Positions 9,000-16,922 of a stretch of DNA of 64,000 nucleotides are shown one piece after another. Source of the DNA: Streptomyces rimosus subsp. rimosus (GTDB taxonomy: Bacteria; Actinomycetota; Actinomycetes; Streptomycetales; Streptomycetaceae); NCBI RefSeq assembly GCF_000720725.1, contig NZ_JOCQ01000002.1, positions 131,765 through 195,764 of the forward strand. The letters are read 5' to 3'. How positions within the stretch are numbered: the stretch's first letter is position 1; the number at the start of each line of letters is the position of its first letter. The notes under the pieces are model-generated. The model searched no databases, had not been told where the DNA came from, and saw only the letters and a program-made list of their open reading frames with translations. The position numbers and the translations under genes are program-made.

Positions 9000-9013
9000 T
9001 GAGTAATTGCTCA
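9000..9013. promoter_or_regulatory. candidate TetR operator
   Basis: TGAGTAATTGCTCA is an imperfect 14-bp palindrome (12 of 14 positions symmetric) in the 179-bp spacer between the divergent flavoprotein operon (start 8876) and the TetR gene (start 9056). It is strikingly AT-rich for this genome, as TetR operators often are. Confidence 0.55.
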
Positions 9014-9055
9014 GGTCTTCGCCACTCGCATTCGAGGGGCTTCCCAGGAGGTGTC

Positions 9056-9679
9056 ATGCCGACCGACCGCCAGGGCCTCGCACCACGTAAACAGCCACGC
9101 CAGGCCCGCGCCGAGGCGACCCGGCAGCGCATCCTCGCCGCGGCTGCTCACGTTTTCGCCGAGTACGGCTACGCCGCGGGGACCACCAACCGCATCGCCG
9201 AACGGGCGCGGGTCTCGATCGGATCGCTCTACCAGTACTACCCGAACAAGGACGCGATCCTGGTGGAGCTGCTGATCCGGCACCTCGACGCCGGGGCCGC
9301 CGCCGCCGAGGAGCGGCTGGACGGGCAGCTGCCCGACTCCCTCGAAGAGACCATGCGGCTCTTCGTGCGCACCTCGATCGACAACCACCTGGACGACCCC
9401 CAACTGCTGCGCGTCATGGCCGAGCAGGGCCCCCGGACCCCGGAACTCCTCGACAAGGTCGCCCGGCACCACCGGGCGCGGGTCGCCTCCGTCCAGGCGC
9501 TGTTCGAGCGCCATCCGCAGGTCCGGGTCGCGGACACGCACGTCGCCGCCCGGCTCGCCGTGGCCACCATCGAACTCCTCGTCCACCAGCTCCTGGCGGC
9601 ACCGGACCCCGTGGACATCACCCGGTTCGAGAACGAGCTGGTGGCCATGCTCACCGGCTACCTCACGACCGAACGGTGA
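9056..9679 (+). CDS. TetR/AcrR family transcriptional regulator
   Basis: 207 residues. N-terminal helix-turn-helix (ATRQRILAAAAHVFAEYGYAAGTTNRIAERARVSIGSLYQYYPNKD) is a textbook TetR DNA-binding domain, followed by an all-helical ligand domain (TetR_C_17-like, my impression). ATG 9056 follows a strong AGGAGG site 5 nt upstream. It is divergent from the flavoprotein/2Fe-2S reductase operon and probably represses it and itself through the palindrome at 9000-9013. Ligand unknown. Confidence 0.9.
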   Translation: MPTDRQGLAPRKQPRQARAEATRQRILAAAAHVFAEYGYAAGTTNRIAERARVSIGSLYQYYPNKDAILVELLIRHLDAGAAAAEERLDGQLPDSLEETMRLFVRTSIDNHLDDPQLLRVMAEQGPRTPELLDKVARHHRARVASVQALFERHPQVRVADTHVAARLAVATIELLVHQLLAAPDPVDITRFENELVAMLTGYLTTER

Positions 9680-9764
9680 CGGTACGGGCGCCCGCGGTAC
9701 CGGCGGGTGCCGGGGCCCGTAATTCCGGTGCGGCCCGCTCGTCGTGCGTGGTAATCCCCTGGCT

Positions 9765-10319
9765 ATGAGTGATCTTCAGACAGCGCGGCTGGTGCTCCAC
9801 CCGCTCACCGCCGCCGAGGCGGAGCGGCTGGTGGCGCGCGCCCCGGCCGACGGCGACCGCTGGGCACCCGGCTATCCCACCGACGGGGACGTGAAGTCCG
9901 CCAACGACTTCCTGGGCCACTGCGCGTCCACCGGCGATCCGCAGCCCTTCGGGGACTACGAGATACGCCGCCGGGCGGACGGGCTCGCCATCGGCGGCGT
10001 CGGGTTCCACCGGCCGCCCGCCGCGGACGGCAGCGTCACGATCGGCTACGGCCTGGTGCCCGCGGCACGCGGCCACGGGTACGCGGCGGAGGCCCTGCGC
10101 GAGCTGCTGCGCCTCGCCCAGGAACGGGGCGTCACCTGCGTGAAGGGCGACGCCGACCACGGCAACACCGCGTCCCAGCGCGTCATGGCCGCAGCCGGAA
10201 TGCAGCCCGTGGGGGAGGACGAGCGGGTGAAGTACTTCGAGATCAGCTGGCCCGTCACAGCCGGGGACACGGCCGGACCGCCGGGGCCCGCCGCCGGCGC
10301 CGGGGACACGGGACCATGA
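9765..10319 (+). CDS. GNAT family N-acetyltransferase
   Basis: 184-residue RimJ/RimL-like acetyltransferase: starts LQTARLVLHPLTAAEAERL, has the acetyl-CoA loop region GYGLVPAARGHGYAAEALREL (motif A, RGxGYA) and ends with NTASQRVMAAAGM, the typical motif B segment. ATG 9765 lacks a Shine-Dalgarno; TAATCC 8-13 nt upstream could be a -10 box of a leaderless transcript. The last 20 residues are a Gly/Pro/Ala tail. The next gene begins 7 bp after its stop, so the two are co-transcribed. Substrate unknown. Confidence 0.87.
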   Translation: MSDLQTARLVLHPLTAAEAERLVARAPADGDRWAPGYPTDGDVKSANDFLGHCASTGDPQPFGDYEIRRRADGLAIGGVGFHRPPAADGSVTIGYGLVPAARGHGYAAEALRELLRLAQERGVTCVKGDADHGNTASQRVMAAAGMQPVGEDERVKYFEISWPVTAGDTAGPPGPAAGAGDTGP

Positions 10320-10326
10320 TGGCCGT

Positions 10327-10854
10327 ATGACCGCATCCGCATCCGCCCCCGCCCTCACCCTCGTCGCCGGTGACATCACCGAACAGCCGGCCGACGCCGT
10401 CGTGAACGCCGCCAACTCCTCGCTGCTGGGCGGCGGGGGAGTGGACGGCGCGATCCACCGGCGCGGCGGCCCGGAGATCCTGGCCGAGTGCCGGGCGCTG
10501 CGGGCCTCGCACTACGGCAAGGGGCTGCCGACCGGACAGGCCGTGGCGACCACGGCGGGCAGGCTGCCGGCCCGCTGGGTGATCCACACGGTCGGCCCGG
10601 TCTGGTCCGGGTCCGAGGACCGCTCGCACCTGCTCGCCTCCTGCTACCGCGAGTCGCTGCGGGTCGCCGACGAGCTGGGCGCCCGTACCGTCGCCTTCCC
10701 GGCCATCTCCGCCGGGATCTACCGCTGGCCGCTGGACGACGCCGCCCGTATCGCGGTGGAGACGGTACGGGCGGCGGAGACGGCCGTCGAGGAGGTGCGG
10801 TTCGTGCTCTTCGACGAGCGGGCGTACGCGGCGTTCGCGGCGCGGGTGGGCTGA
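10327..10854 (+). CDS. macrodomain protein, O-acetyl-ADP-ribose deacetylase type
   Basis: 175-residue stand-alone macrodomain that hydrolyses O-acetyl-ADP-ribose or removes ADP-ribose from proteins. Visible: VAGDITEQPADAVVNAANSS, the catalytic loop LLGGGGVDGAIHRRGG, and the phosphate-binding FPAISAGIYRWPLDDAA. These match the MacroD/YmdB pattern with Asn and Asp in the expected positions. Coupled to the GNAT gene 7 bp upstream. Its substrate could come from the sirtuin at 1067-1834, but that link is only biochemical inference. Confidence 0.92.
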   Translation: MTASASAPALTLVAGDITEQPADAVVNAANSSLLGGGGVDGAIHRRGGPEILAECRALRASHYGKGLPTGQAVATTAGRLPARWVIHTVGPVWSGSEDRSHLLASCYRESLRVADELGARTVAFPAISAGIYRWPLDDAARIAVETVRAAETAVEEVRFVLFDERAYAAFAARVG

Positions 10855-10882
10855 CCGGCCGCGAGACGGGGCCGCCCGGCGC

Positions 10883-11644
10883 TCAGTGCCAGGCGAACCG
10901 TGCCGACACGCACGGGTCCTCGTTGCGGTAGCCGAGGCGGTCGTAGAGCCGCTCGGCGGGCGCGTTGTCGGCCAGCTGCCACAGCGTGCAGAAGCCGTGC
11001 CGCCGTACGGTGTGCCGGGTCAGCCACGAGGTCAGCGCCGCGCCCAGGCCCTGGCCGCGCTGGGCGGCGTCGGTCGCGACGGACGCCATCAGCGGCGCGC
11101 CGCTGTCCCGCAGGCTGCTCATCGCGCCGCACGCCACCAGCCGCCCGTCCGCGCCGCGGATACCGGCCCACAGGCTCACGTCCGCCGAGCCGGGGCCGGT
11201 CGAGTGGGCCGGGCTGTGCTCGTTGAGGAAGGCGAGCAGCTCCCCGTGGTGGCTCTCGTCGAGCGCGACCACGCGGTACTCCGCCGGGTGGACGGACGGT
11301 TCCTCCAGCGTCCAGCGGAACACCCACTCGACCACGTCGGTCACCGCCAGGTGACGGCCGACCAGCGTCTCGGTGCCGCGCGGCCCGGTGAACTCCCGTA
11401 CGCCGTCGGGAAATCCCTGCGCGGCACGCAGCACGAGACCGGCGGCGGCGTCGGCCTCGCCGACGCTCCACACGTGCCCGCGGGCGGCGTCGAGCCAGGC
11501 GGCGGCACCGGCGTTGCACCAACTGGACCGGTCGGCGGGCCGCTGCCGCGCGGCGCCGAAACGCAGGAGGGCGGCGCCCTCCTGGAGCTGAAGGCCCTGG
11601 GTGAACAGGTCCTCGGTCCGGGGGAGAAGAGTCGTTGCCTGCAT
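10883..11644 (-). CDS. GNAT family N-acetyltransferase
   Basis: 253 residues with an N-terminal half lacking clear motifs and a C-terminal GNAT fold (about residues 115-253): WAGIRGADGRLVACGAM, then SVATDAAQRGQGLGAALTSWLTRH as the acetyl-CoA loop and NAPAERLYDRLGYR as motif B. Reads like the FR47-like subgroup. ATG 11644 is the first Met of the conserved region with only a weak AGAGAG upstream. Convergent with the macrodomain gene, 28 bp apart. Function unknown. Confidence 0.83.
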   Translation of the reverse strand: MQATTLLPRTEDLFTQGLQLQEGAALLRFGAARQRPADRSSWCNAGAAAWLDAARGHVWSVGEADAAAGLVLRAAQGFPDGVREFTGPRGTETLVGRHLAVTDVVEWVFRWTLEEPSVHPAEYRVVALDESHHGELLAFLNEHSPAHSTGPGSADVSLWAGIRGADGRLVACGAMSSLRDSGAPLMASVATDAAQRGQGLGAALTSWLTRHTVRRHGFCTLWQLADNAPAERLYDRLGYRNEDPCVSARFAWH

Positions 11645-11945
11645 CACTCTCTGAGAAGGACGTAGGGGAGGGAACGACTGCGGACACGCTGGAGGCGCGG
11701 CCGGAACCGTTCGTCTGAAGTAGGGGGTCCCGGCAGCGGCAGCACACGCGTGCGCGCCCGGCCAACCGGGTCGCCCACTCTCGCACACCGCCCCCGGACC
11801 GGCGCAAATTCGTGGCGGGTGCCGTATGCCACGTCGGGTCGGACAGCGGTTCCCGGCGGATTTTCCTCCGGGCCGTCGCTGGTCACCGAACGCTGATGTC
11901 GGAAAACCGCCAGCCCGCCGCCCGCGGCTGCCCGATCCTGGACGT
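11645..11945. other. 301-bp divergent intergenic region (GNAT / ada-alkA)
   Basis: Lies between the divergent GNAT (starts 11644) and Ada-AlkA (starts 11946) genes, so it should hold two promoters. I see no convincing -35/-10 pair, no strong dyad and no RNA gene. The ada-alkA ATG has no Shine-Dalgarno. Confidence 0.4.
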
Positions 11946-13421
11946 ATGCACACCGACTTCGAGCGCTGTCTGCGCGCCGTCCAGTCCAAGGACGCCCGGT
12001 TCGACGGGTGGTTCTACACGGCGGTGCGCACCACGCGTATCTATTGCCGTCCCAGCTGCCCGGTGGTGCCGCCCAAACCCGAGAACATGACCTTCTACCC
12101 GAGCGCCGCCGCCGCGCAGCAGGCCGGGTACCGCGCCTGCAAACGGTGCCGCCCGGACGCCAGCCCCGGATCGCCGCAGTGGGACGAGCGCGCCGACTGC
12201 GTCGCGCGCGCCATGCGGCTGATCGCCGACGGCGTCGTGGACCGCGAGGGCGTGCCGGGACTGGCCGCCCGGCTCGGCTACAGCACCCGCCAGGTCGAGC
12301 GGCAGCTGCTGGCAGAGCTGGGTGCCGGGCCGCTCGCGCTGGCCCGCGCGCAGCGCGCCCAGACCGCACGCCTGCTCATCGAGACCACCGAACTGCCCAT
12401 GGCCGACGTGGCGTTCGCCGCCGGGTTCGCCAGCATCCGCACCTTCAACGACACGGTGCGCGAGGTGTTCGCGCTCGCGCCCACCGAGCTGCGGCGGCGC
12501 GCCCGGCCGGGCACCGGCGCGGCGGCCCTGCCCGGCACGCTCGCCCTGCGGCTGCCCTTCCGGCAGCCGCTGTGCCCGGACAACCTCTTCGGACACCTGG
12601 CCGCGACCGCCGTACCGGGCGTGGAGGAGTGGCGGGACGGCGCGTACCGGCGCACGCTCGCCCTCCCGTACGGGCACGGCATCGTCGCCCTCACCCCGCG
12701 CCCCGACCACATCGACTGCCGGCTCTCCCTGACCGACCTGCGCGACCTCGCCGGGGCCATCGCCCGCTGCCGCCGGATGCTCGACCTGGACGCCGACCCG
12801 GAGGCGGTGGACGGGCTGCTCGGCGAGGACCCCGTGCTGGCCCCGCTGGTCCGCAAGGCGCCGGGGCGGCGGGTGCCGCGCACGGTGGACGCCGACGAGT
12901 TCGCGGTACGGGCCGTCCTGGGCCAGCAGGTGTCCACCGCGGCGGCGCGTACGCACGCGGGCCGGCTGGTCACCGCGTACGGCCGCACGATCAACGACCC
13001 GGCGGGCGGCCTGACCCACCTCTTCCCCGCCCCCGCCGAGCTGGCCGGGCTCGACCCCGAGACGCTCGCCATGCCGCGCACCCGGCGCGCCACCCTCACC
13101 ACCATGATCACCGCCCTGGCCGACGGGACCGTCCAGCTCGGCGTCGGCAGCGACCGCGACCGGGCCCGCGCCCAGCTGGCGGCGCTGCCCGGCGTGGGCC
13201 CCTGGACCGTCGAGTGCGTCGCCATGCGGGCTCTCGGCGACCCCGACGCGTTCACCCCGACCGACCTGGGCCTGCGCCGCGCCGCCGCCGGCCTCGGGCT
13301 GCCGGCCACCCCGGCGGCGCTGATACGGCACTCGGCGCGCTGGCGCCCGTGGCGCGCGTACGCCGTCCAGTACCTCTGGGCCACCGATGACCACCCCATC
13401 AACCACCTCCCCACCGACTGA
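11946..13421 (+). CDS. alkA: Ada-AlkA fusion: methylphosphotriester-sensing activator and 3-methyladenine DNA glycosylase
   Basis: 491-residue adaptive-response protein. Residues 1-75 are the Ada zinc domain: Cys34 and Cys38 (IYCRPSCPVVPPKPENM) and a CKRC pair, where Cys38 accepts methyl from phosphotriesters in E. coli Ada. An AraC-type helix-turn-helix follows (STRQVERQLLAELGAGP... ADVAFAAGFASIRTFND). From about residue 200 on it is AlkA: N-terminal AlkA domain, VRAVLGQQVSTAAARTHA, and the HhH motif LAALPGVGPWTVECVAMRAL with the catalytic Asp in DAFTPTDLGLRR. It excises alkylated bases and presumably activates itself and ogt 9 bp downstream. Start ATG 11946 has no SD. Confidence 0.95.
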   Translation: MHTDFERCLRAVQSKDARFDGWFYTAVRTTRIYCRPSCPVVPPKPENMTFYPSAAAAQQAGYRACKRCRPDASPGSPQWDERADCVARAMRLIADGVVDREGVPGLAARLGYSTRQVERQLLAELGAGPLALARAQRAQTARLLIETTELPMADVAFAAGFASIRTFNDTVREVFALAPTELRRRARPGTGAAALPGTLALRLPFRQPLCPDNLFGHLAATAVPGVEEWRDGAYRRTLALPYGHGIVALTPRPDHIDCRLSLTDLRDLAGAIARCRRMLDLDADPEAVDGLLGEDPVLAPLVRKAPGRRVPRTVDADEFAVRAVLGQQVSTAAARTHAGRLVTAYGRTINDPAGGLTHLFPAPAELAGLDPETLAMPRTRRATLTTMITALADGTVQLGVGSDRDRARAQLAALPGVGPWTVECVAMRALGDPDAFTPTDLGLRRAAAGLGLPATPAALIRHSARWRPWRAYAVQYLWATDDHPINHLPTD

Positions 13422-13430
13422 GGCGATCCC

Positions 13431-14018
13431 ATGTCCGTTCCCGTGACCACCGGCGGCGCGCGCTGCCACGCCGTCCTGCCCGACACCCCGTACGGCCCGC
13501 TGACCCTCGTCGCCGAGGGGGACGCCCTCGCCGGCCTCTACATGACCGACCAGCGCCACCGCCCGCCCCAGGAGTCCTTCGGCCCGCCGGAGGACATCGC
13601 GGAGCCGCCCTTCGCGGCAGCCGTCCAGCAGCTGCGCGCCTACTTCGACGGCACGCTCACCGACTTCGACCTGCCCCTCGCCCCGCGGGGCACGCCCTTC
13701 CAGCGCCGCGTCTGGGACGCCCTGCGCGAGATCCCGTACGGCGCGACGCTCTCGTACGGACAGCTCGCCGAACGCCTCGGCAAGCCGTCCGCGGCCCGCG
13801 CGGTCGGCCTGGCCAACGGCAAGAACCCGATCGGCATCATCATCCCCTGCCACCGCGTCATCGGGGCGAGCGGTAGCCTCACGGGCTACGGCGGCGGGCT
13901 CGACCGCAAGCGCCGGCTGCTGTCCTTCGAGCGGGGCGGAACCGTGCGGGCAGACGCGGCGCGGGGCGGAGCCGCCCGGGCAGGCTCCGTGCCGGGGCAG
14001 GAGCCGCTGTTCGGGTGA
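13431..14018 (+). CDS. ogt: methylated-DNA--[protein]-cysteine S-methyltransferase
   Basis: 195-residue suicide enzyme that takes methyl from O6-methylguanine and O4-methylthymine. Active site IIIPCHRVIG is intact, preceded by SYGQLAERLGKPSAARAVG (recognition helix) and NGKNPIG, and followed by TGYGGGLDRKRRLL. ATG 13431 is 7 nt after GAGG in GAGGCGATCCC. It starts 9 bp after ada-alkA and is certainly in the same operon, which joins base excision, phosphotriester sensing and direct reversal in one alkylation-response unit. The last 25 residues are a low-complexity Arg/Gly/Ala tail. Confidence 0.95.
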   Translation: MSVPVTTGGARCHAVLPDTPYGPLTLVAEGDALAGLYMTDQRHRPPQESFGPPEDIAEPPFAAAVQQLRAYFDGTLTDFDLPLAPRGTPFQRRVWDALREIPYGATLSYGQLAERLGKPSAARAVGLANGKNPIGIIIPCHRVIGASGSLTGYGGGLDRKRRLLSFERGGTVRADAARGGAARAGSVPGQEPLFG

Positions 14019-14048
14019 GGCGCAGGCGGCCGGCCGCCGCCCGTGTCC

Positions 14049-14912
14049 TCAGCCGGCGCTCTCCACCACTGCCCGCACATCCGCCACCAGCTCTTCCGCC
14101 ACCTTCAGCGAACGCGCCAACTCCGGCCCTGTACGGCCCAGTTCGCCCAGCAGTGCGCTCGCCCGCTCCTCGAAAGCAGGCGGCGCGCCGGGCAGGGCTG
14201 CGGCGGCTGCGAGGGCGCCCTTCTCGTTGATCAGCCAGGTCCGGTGGTGGGCGTGCAGGGCCTGGGTCAGGTCGCCCACCGCCCGCGCCAGGCACAGCGC
14301 CGCGTGCAGCGTGTCCGCGGCCGCGTGCGACTTGCCCGCCATGGCCACGGAGAACCCGGCGTCCCAGACCGCCGTGCCGGTCAGCGCGCTTCGCAGCGGC
14401 TCCGGATACTCCCGCATCTCCGCCTTGAGACGGCCCAGCTCCCCGGACGGATCGGCCAGGACGCGCGCCAGCGCCAGCTCACCCGCGTACGCCGGGGACC
14501 AGAACCCCAGCGGATGCCCCACCTGGGCGCCGATCTCGAACCGCCCCGCCCGGCACTCCCGCCACACGGTCTCCACCCGGTCGAGATCCCGCAACAGCCA
14601 GTCCACATGCCGCCCGTCCGGCATCACCAGCCACGCTCCGCCGTTCACCCAGTCGCCCCAGGCACCCGGCCCGTGGATCTCCACCGGCGCGCCGGTGATC
14701 TCGGCGGCCAGGTCCGCGAGCGCGGCGAGACCGAGCTCGCCGCGGTAGTAGACGCCGAGGTCCCAGTCCGAGTCCGGGCGGTGGGTGCCCCTGGCCCGGC
14801 TGCCGCCGAGGGTGACGCCGATGACGCCCGGCACTTCCGCCAGGGCGGCTGCCCCGTGCCCGGCCCAGTGATCGCCGTGCGATTCGTCGTGGTGGTCCGT
14901 GCTCTCCTTCAC
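14049..14912 (-). CDS. nucleotidyltransferase domain-containing protein
   Basis: 287 residues. An N-terminal Pol-beta-type nucleotidyltransferase domain is shown by GVTLGGSRARGTHRPDSDWD (G37-S38, catalytic Asp49 and Asp51) and a later DW pair in GRHVDWLLRDLDRVE. The C-terminal half is helical (HAALCLARAVGDLTQALHAHH), similar to HEPN-like or kanamycin-nucleotidyltransferase C-terminal bundles. The substrate is unknown; an aminoglycoside-type or RNA/protein target cannot be told apart. Convergent with ogt, 30 bp apart. Confidence 0.82.
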   Translation of the reverse strand: MKESTDHHDESHGDHWAGHGAAALAEVPGVIGVTLGGSRARGTHRPDSDWDLGVYYRGELGLAALADLAAEITGAPVEIHGPGAWGDWVNGGAWLVMPDGRHVDWLLRDLDRVETVWRECRAGRFEIGAQVGHPLGFWSPAYAGELALARVLADPSGELGRLKAEMREYPEPLRSALTGTAVWDAGFSVAMAGKSHAAADTLHAALCLARAVGDLTQALHAHHRTWLINEKGALAAAAALPGAPPAFEERASALLGELGRTGPELARSLKVAEELVADVRAVVESAG

Positions 14913-14943
14913 GCCGGGCAGCCTACGGTCCCGCCCTCCGGGC

Positions 14944-15876
14944 TCACGCCACCAACCCCCGTACCTCCGCCAGCAACTCCACCTGATGCCGCCAGTCGCC
15001 GCCCGCGAACGTCATCAGGACGCGGGAGACACCCGCGCCGCAGTAACTGTGCAGGCGCTCGGCGGCTTCCCGGACGCCGCCGGTCACGGGGACCTCGGCG
15101 AAGTGTTCCGGCGTGGAGCCGTAGGCCACGGCCAGGCCCGCCGCGAAATCCGTACGGGTGGGCAGGTCCGGTTCCGTGCCGAGCGCGCCCATGGCGCCGA
15201 CGACGACGGCCGGGGCCGGACGGCCGAAGGCGGCGGCGAGTTCGGCCAGGTGCACGGTGCCCGCGGCGACTTCGGCGGGTGGTGCCAGGCCGGGGTGCCA
15301 GCCGTCGCCCAGGCGTGCCGCGCGCCGTATGGCGCTGCGGGAGTTGCCGCTGATCCAGACGGGCGGCATGGCCACGGCGGGCCATAAATCGGCCGCGCGG
15401 ATGCCCTGTTCGTACGGCGGTGTTCCCCCGTCGCCCGCAAGCAGGCGCGGCAGCAGCCGCAGTGTCGCGTCGGTCCGGCGGCCCCGTTCCTCGTACGGCA
15501 CACCCGCCGCCGCCCACCGCGCGCGCCCGCCGCCGGTCCCCACGCCGAGCACCAGCCGCCCGTCCGCGACGTACTGGAGGCTCGCGATCTCCTCGGCGGC
15601 CCGGGCCGGGGACCGGAGTGCCGGTGCGTACGCCGTGCTGACGACGGTGATGCGCTCGGTCGCCGCGGCGACCGCCGCCACCGCCACCGCGGCGTCCAGC
15701 GACGGTTCGCCGGCCGGGGCGTCCCGGTGCGCGACGAGGTCGAGCCCGGCCCGTTCCGCGTGCCGGGCCGCCTCGGTGAGGGTGAGTTTCTGCTCGCGCC
15801 GCACGGCGGGCGACGGCAGCACCACACCCACCGCCAGGCGGCCCGGCGGGACCGCCGCATCCGGGAAGAACGTCAT
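14944..15876 (-). CDS. LLM class flavin-dependent oxidoreductase
   Basis: 310-residue luciferase-like monooxygenase/F420-dependent oxidoreductase fold. Seen: LAVGVVLPS at the first strand, AERAGLDLVAHRD, SLQYVADGRLVLGVGTGGG, PPVWISGNSRSAIRRAARLGDGWHP, and a terminal TFAGGDWRHQVELLAEV. F420 or FMN use cannot be decided by eye. ATG 15876 is chosen because the upstream -10 (15883-15888) puts the transcription start at this base, making a leaderless message; TTG codons at 15891 and 15897 lie inside the promoter. The SoxR-like promoter implies induction by redox-active compounds, so the enzyme may modify quinones, phenazines or similar. Confidence 0.87.
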   Translation of the reverse strand: MTFFPDAAVPPGRLAVGVVLPSPAVRREQKLTLTEAARHAERAGLDLVAHRDAPAGEPSLDAAVAVAAVAAATERITVVSTAYAPALRSPARAAEEIASLQYVADGRLVLGVGTGGGRARWAAAGVPYEERGRRTDATLRLLPRLLAGDGGTPPYEQGIRAADLWPAVAMPPVWISGNSRSAIRRAARLGDGWHPGLAPPAEVAAGTVHLAELAAAFGRPAPAVVVGAMGALGTEPDLPTRTDFAAGLAVAYGSTPEHFAEVPVTGGVREAAERLHSYCGAGVSRVLMTFAGGDWRHQVELLAEVRGLVA

Positions 15877-15882
15877 GCGGAG

Positions 15883-15913
15883 ACGATGCAACCTCAAGCG
15901 GGCTTGAAGTCAA
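15883..15913 (-). promoter_or_regulatory. MerR/SoxR-type promoter with SoxR-box-like dyad
   Basis: On the minus strand: -35 TTGACT (15913-15908), a 19-bp spacer, and -10 CATCGT (15888-15883). The dyad, read on the plus strand, is CCTCAAGCGGGCTTGAAG (15892-15909), differing from the enteric/Pseudomonas SoxR box CCTCAAG(N4)CTTGAGG by one base in the arms. The over-long 19-bp spacer is the hallmark of MerR-family-activated promoters. It points at the LLM oxidoreductase gene. Confidence 0.72.
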
Positions 15914-15951
15914 GGGGGCGGGCCCGGACCCGAGGGGTGGCGGGCCGGCCG

Positions 15952-16446
15952 TCAGGAGGCGGCCGGCGCGACGCCGTCCTCCAGCTCCACCGGCCCGCCC
16001 CCGCCCGCCAGCGCGTCCAGTGCGGCCCGCATGCGCAGGGCCATCGGGGGAGACAGCCGCGGTTCCGCCTCTTCCCACGTCAGCAGGGAGAAGGACAGCA
16101 GTTCCGTCTCCTGGAGGCGGATGGCCGCCAGTTGGCCCGCGTCCAGTACGCCGCCGTCGTACAGGTACGACACCAGCGGCGGGCGTCCGGGGCCGCGCAC
16201 CCAGTCGACGGCCAGCAGCCGGCCCGGCTCGATGTCCAGGCCGATCTCCTCGGCGGTCTCCCGCCGCGCGGCCTGACGGGGCGACTCGCCCGCGTCCGAC
16301 TCGACGGTGCCGCCGGGCAGGATCCAGGTGTCGCGGTAGTTCGGCTCGACGTACAGCACCCGGTCGTCGGCGTCGCGGAAGATGACACCGGCACCCGCGA
16401 GCACACGCGGAAGACCGGCGATATAGGTGGCGTAGTCCGTGGTCAT
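15952..16446 (-). CDS. NUDIX hydrolase
   Basis: 164 residues; hydrolyses nucleoside diphosphates linked to another moiety. The Nudix box is GGTVESDAGESPRQAARRE followed by TAEEIGLD, which has a 2-residue expansion (Gx7E rather than Gx5E) before an otherwise normal REUxEExGU core. YVEPNYRDTWILPGG precedes it as in the family. ATG 16446 has TACGCT about 7 bases upstream and no SD, suggesting a leaderless transcript. It ends 76 bp before the LLM gene start, with the SoxR-like promoter between them, so the two need not be co-transcribed. Substrate unknown. Confidence 0.9.
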   Translation of the reverse strand: MTTDYATYIAGLPRVLAGAGVIFRDADDRVLYVEPNYRDTWILPGGTVESDAGESPRQAARRETAEEIGLDIEPGRLLAVDWVRGPGRPPLVSYLYDGGVLDAGQLAAIRLQETELLSFSLLTWEEAEPRLSPPMALRMRAALDALAGGGGPVELEDGVAPAAS

Positions 16447-16528
16447 ACGGTGAGCGTAGTGGGGCCTGACGAAGTGTCCGCCCAGGCCGCGGGCCCGCAG
16501 GCAGCTGATCAAGTCCGGTGTCGGATTC

Positions 16529-16840
16529 TCATTCCGGGTCGGCAGGTTCTTGCCGGCCGGGCTCTGCGTGACGGATCCGTGCGACGCCCTTGTCCAGGTC
16601 CACGCTGAGTGGCGGGCCCTCCGCGGGCCGGACGTTCTTGCGGACCCTTTCCTGCTCCATCGCCCTCTTCACCGCCTGTGCTGCCGGGGAGAACTCCTCT
16701 GCCAGCACCGAGGTACGCCCCTTCGTCTTGCGGTAGTAGATCCATCCGCGGCGCTCCGACCACAGCAATACGCGATCCGCCAAGGCCAGGAAGATGCCGG
16801 CAGCGGCGGCGATGGTCACAACAAGCACAGCGCTTCTCAT
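16529..16840 (-). CDS. small membrane-anchored hypothetical protein
   Basis: 103 residues. An N-terminal transmembrane helix (AVLVVTIAAAAGIFLALADRVLLW, about 4-27) is followed by a positively charged stretch (RRGWIYYRKTKGR) and a hydrophilic, helix-prone C-terminal part. This predicts a single-pass protein with the charged tail inside. No named family is recognised. Codon usage fits a real gene. It lies 82 bp downstream of the end of the large vWA/pseudokinase gene on the same strand and could be a distal member of that operon, although no SD is visible at ATG 16840. Confidence 0.6.
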   Translation of the reverse strand: MRSAVLVVTIAAAAGIFLALADRVLLWSERRGWIYYRKTKGRTSVLAEEFSPAAQAVKRAMEQERVRKNVRPAEGPPLSVDLDKGVARIRHAEPGRQEPADPE

Positions 16841-16922
16841 GCTGCTGGAACGTGGCAGCCCTCTGCCGCGTTCCGTGAGACGCAGGCTCGCCGGCCCCGG
16901 CGCCCTCGCTCGCCGGCCTTGC

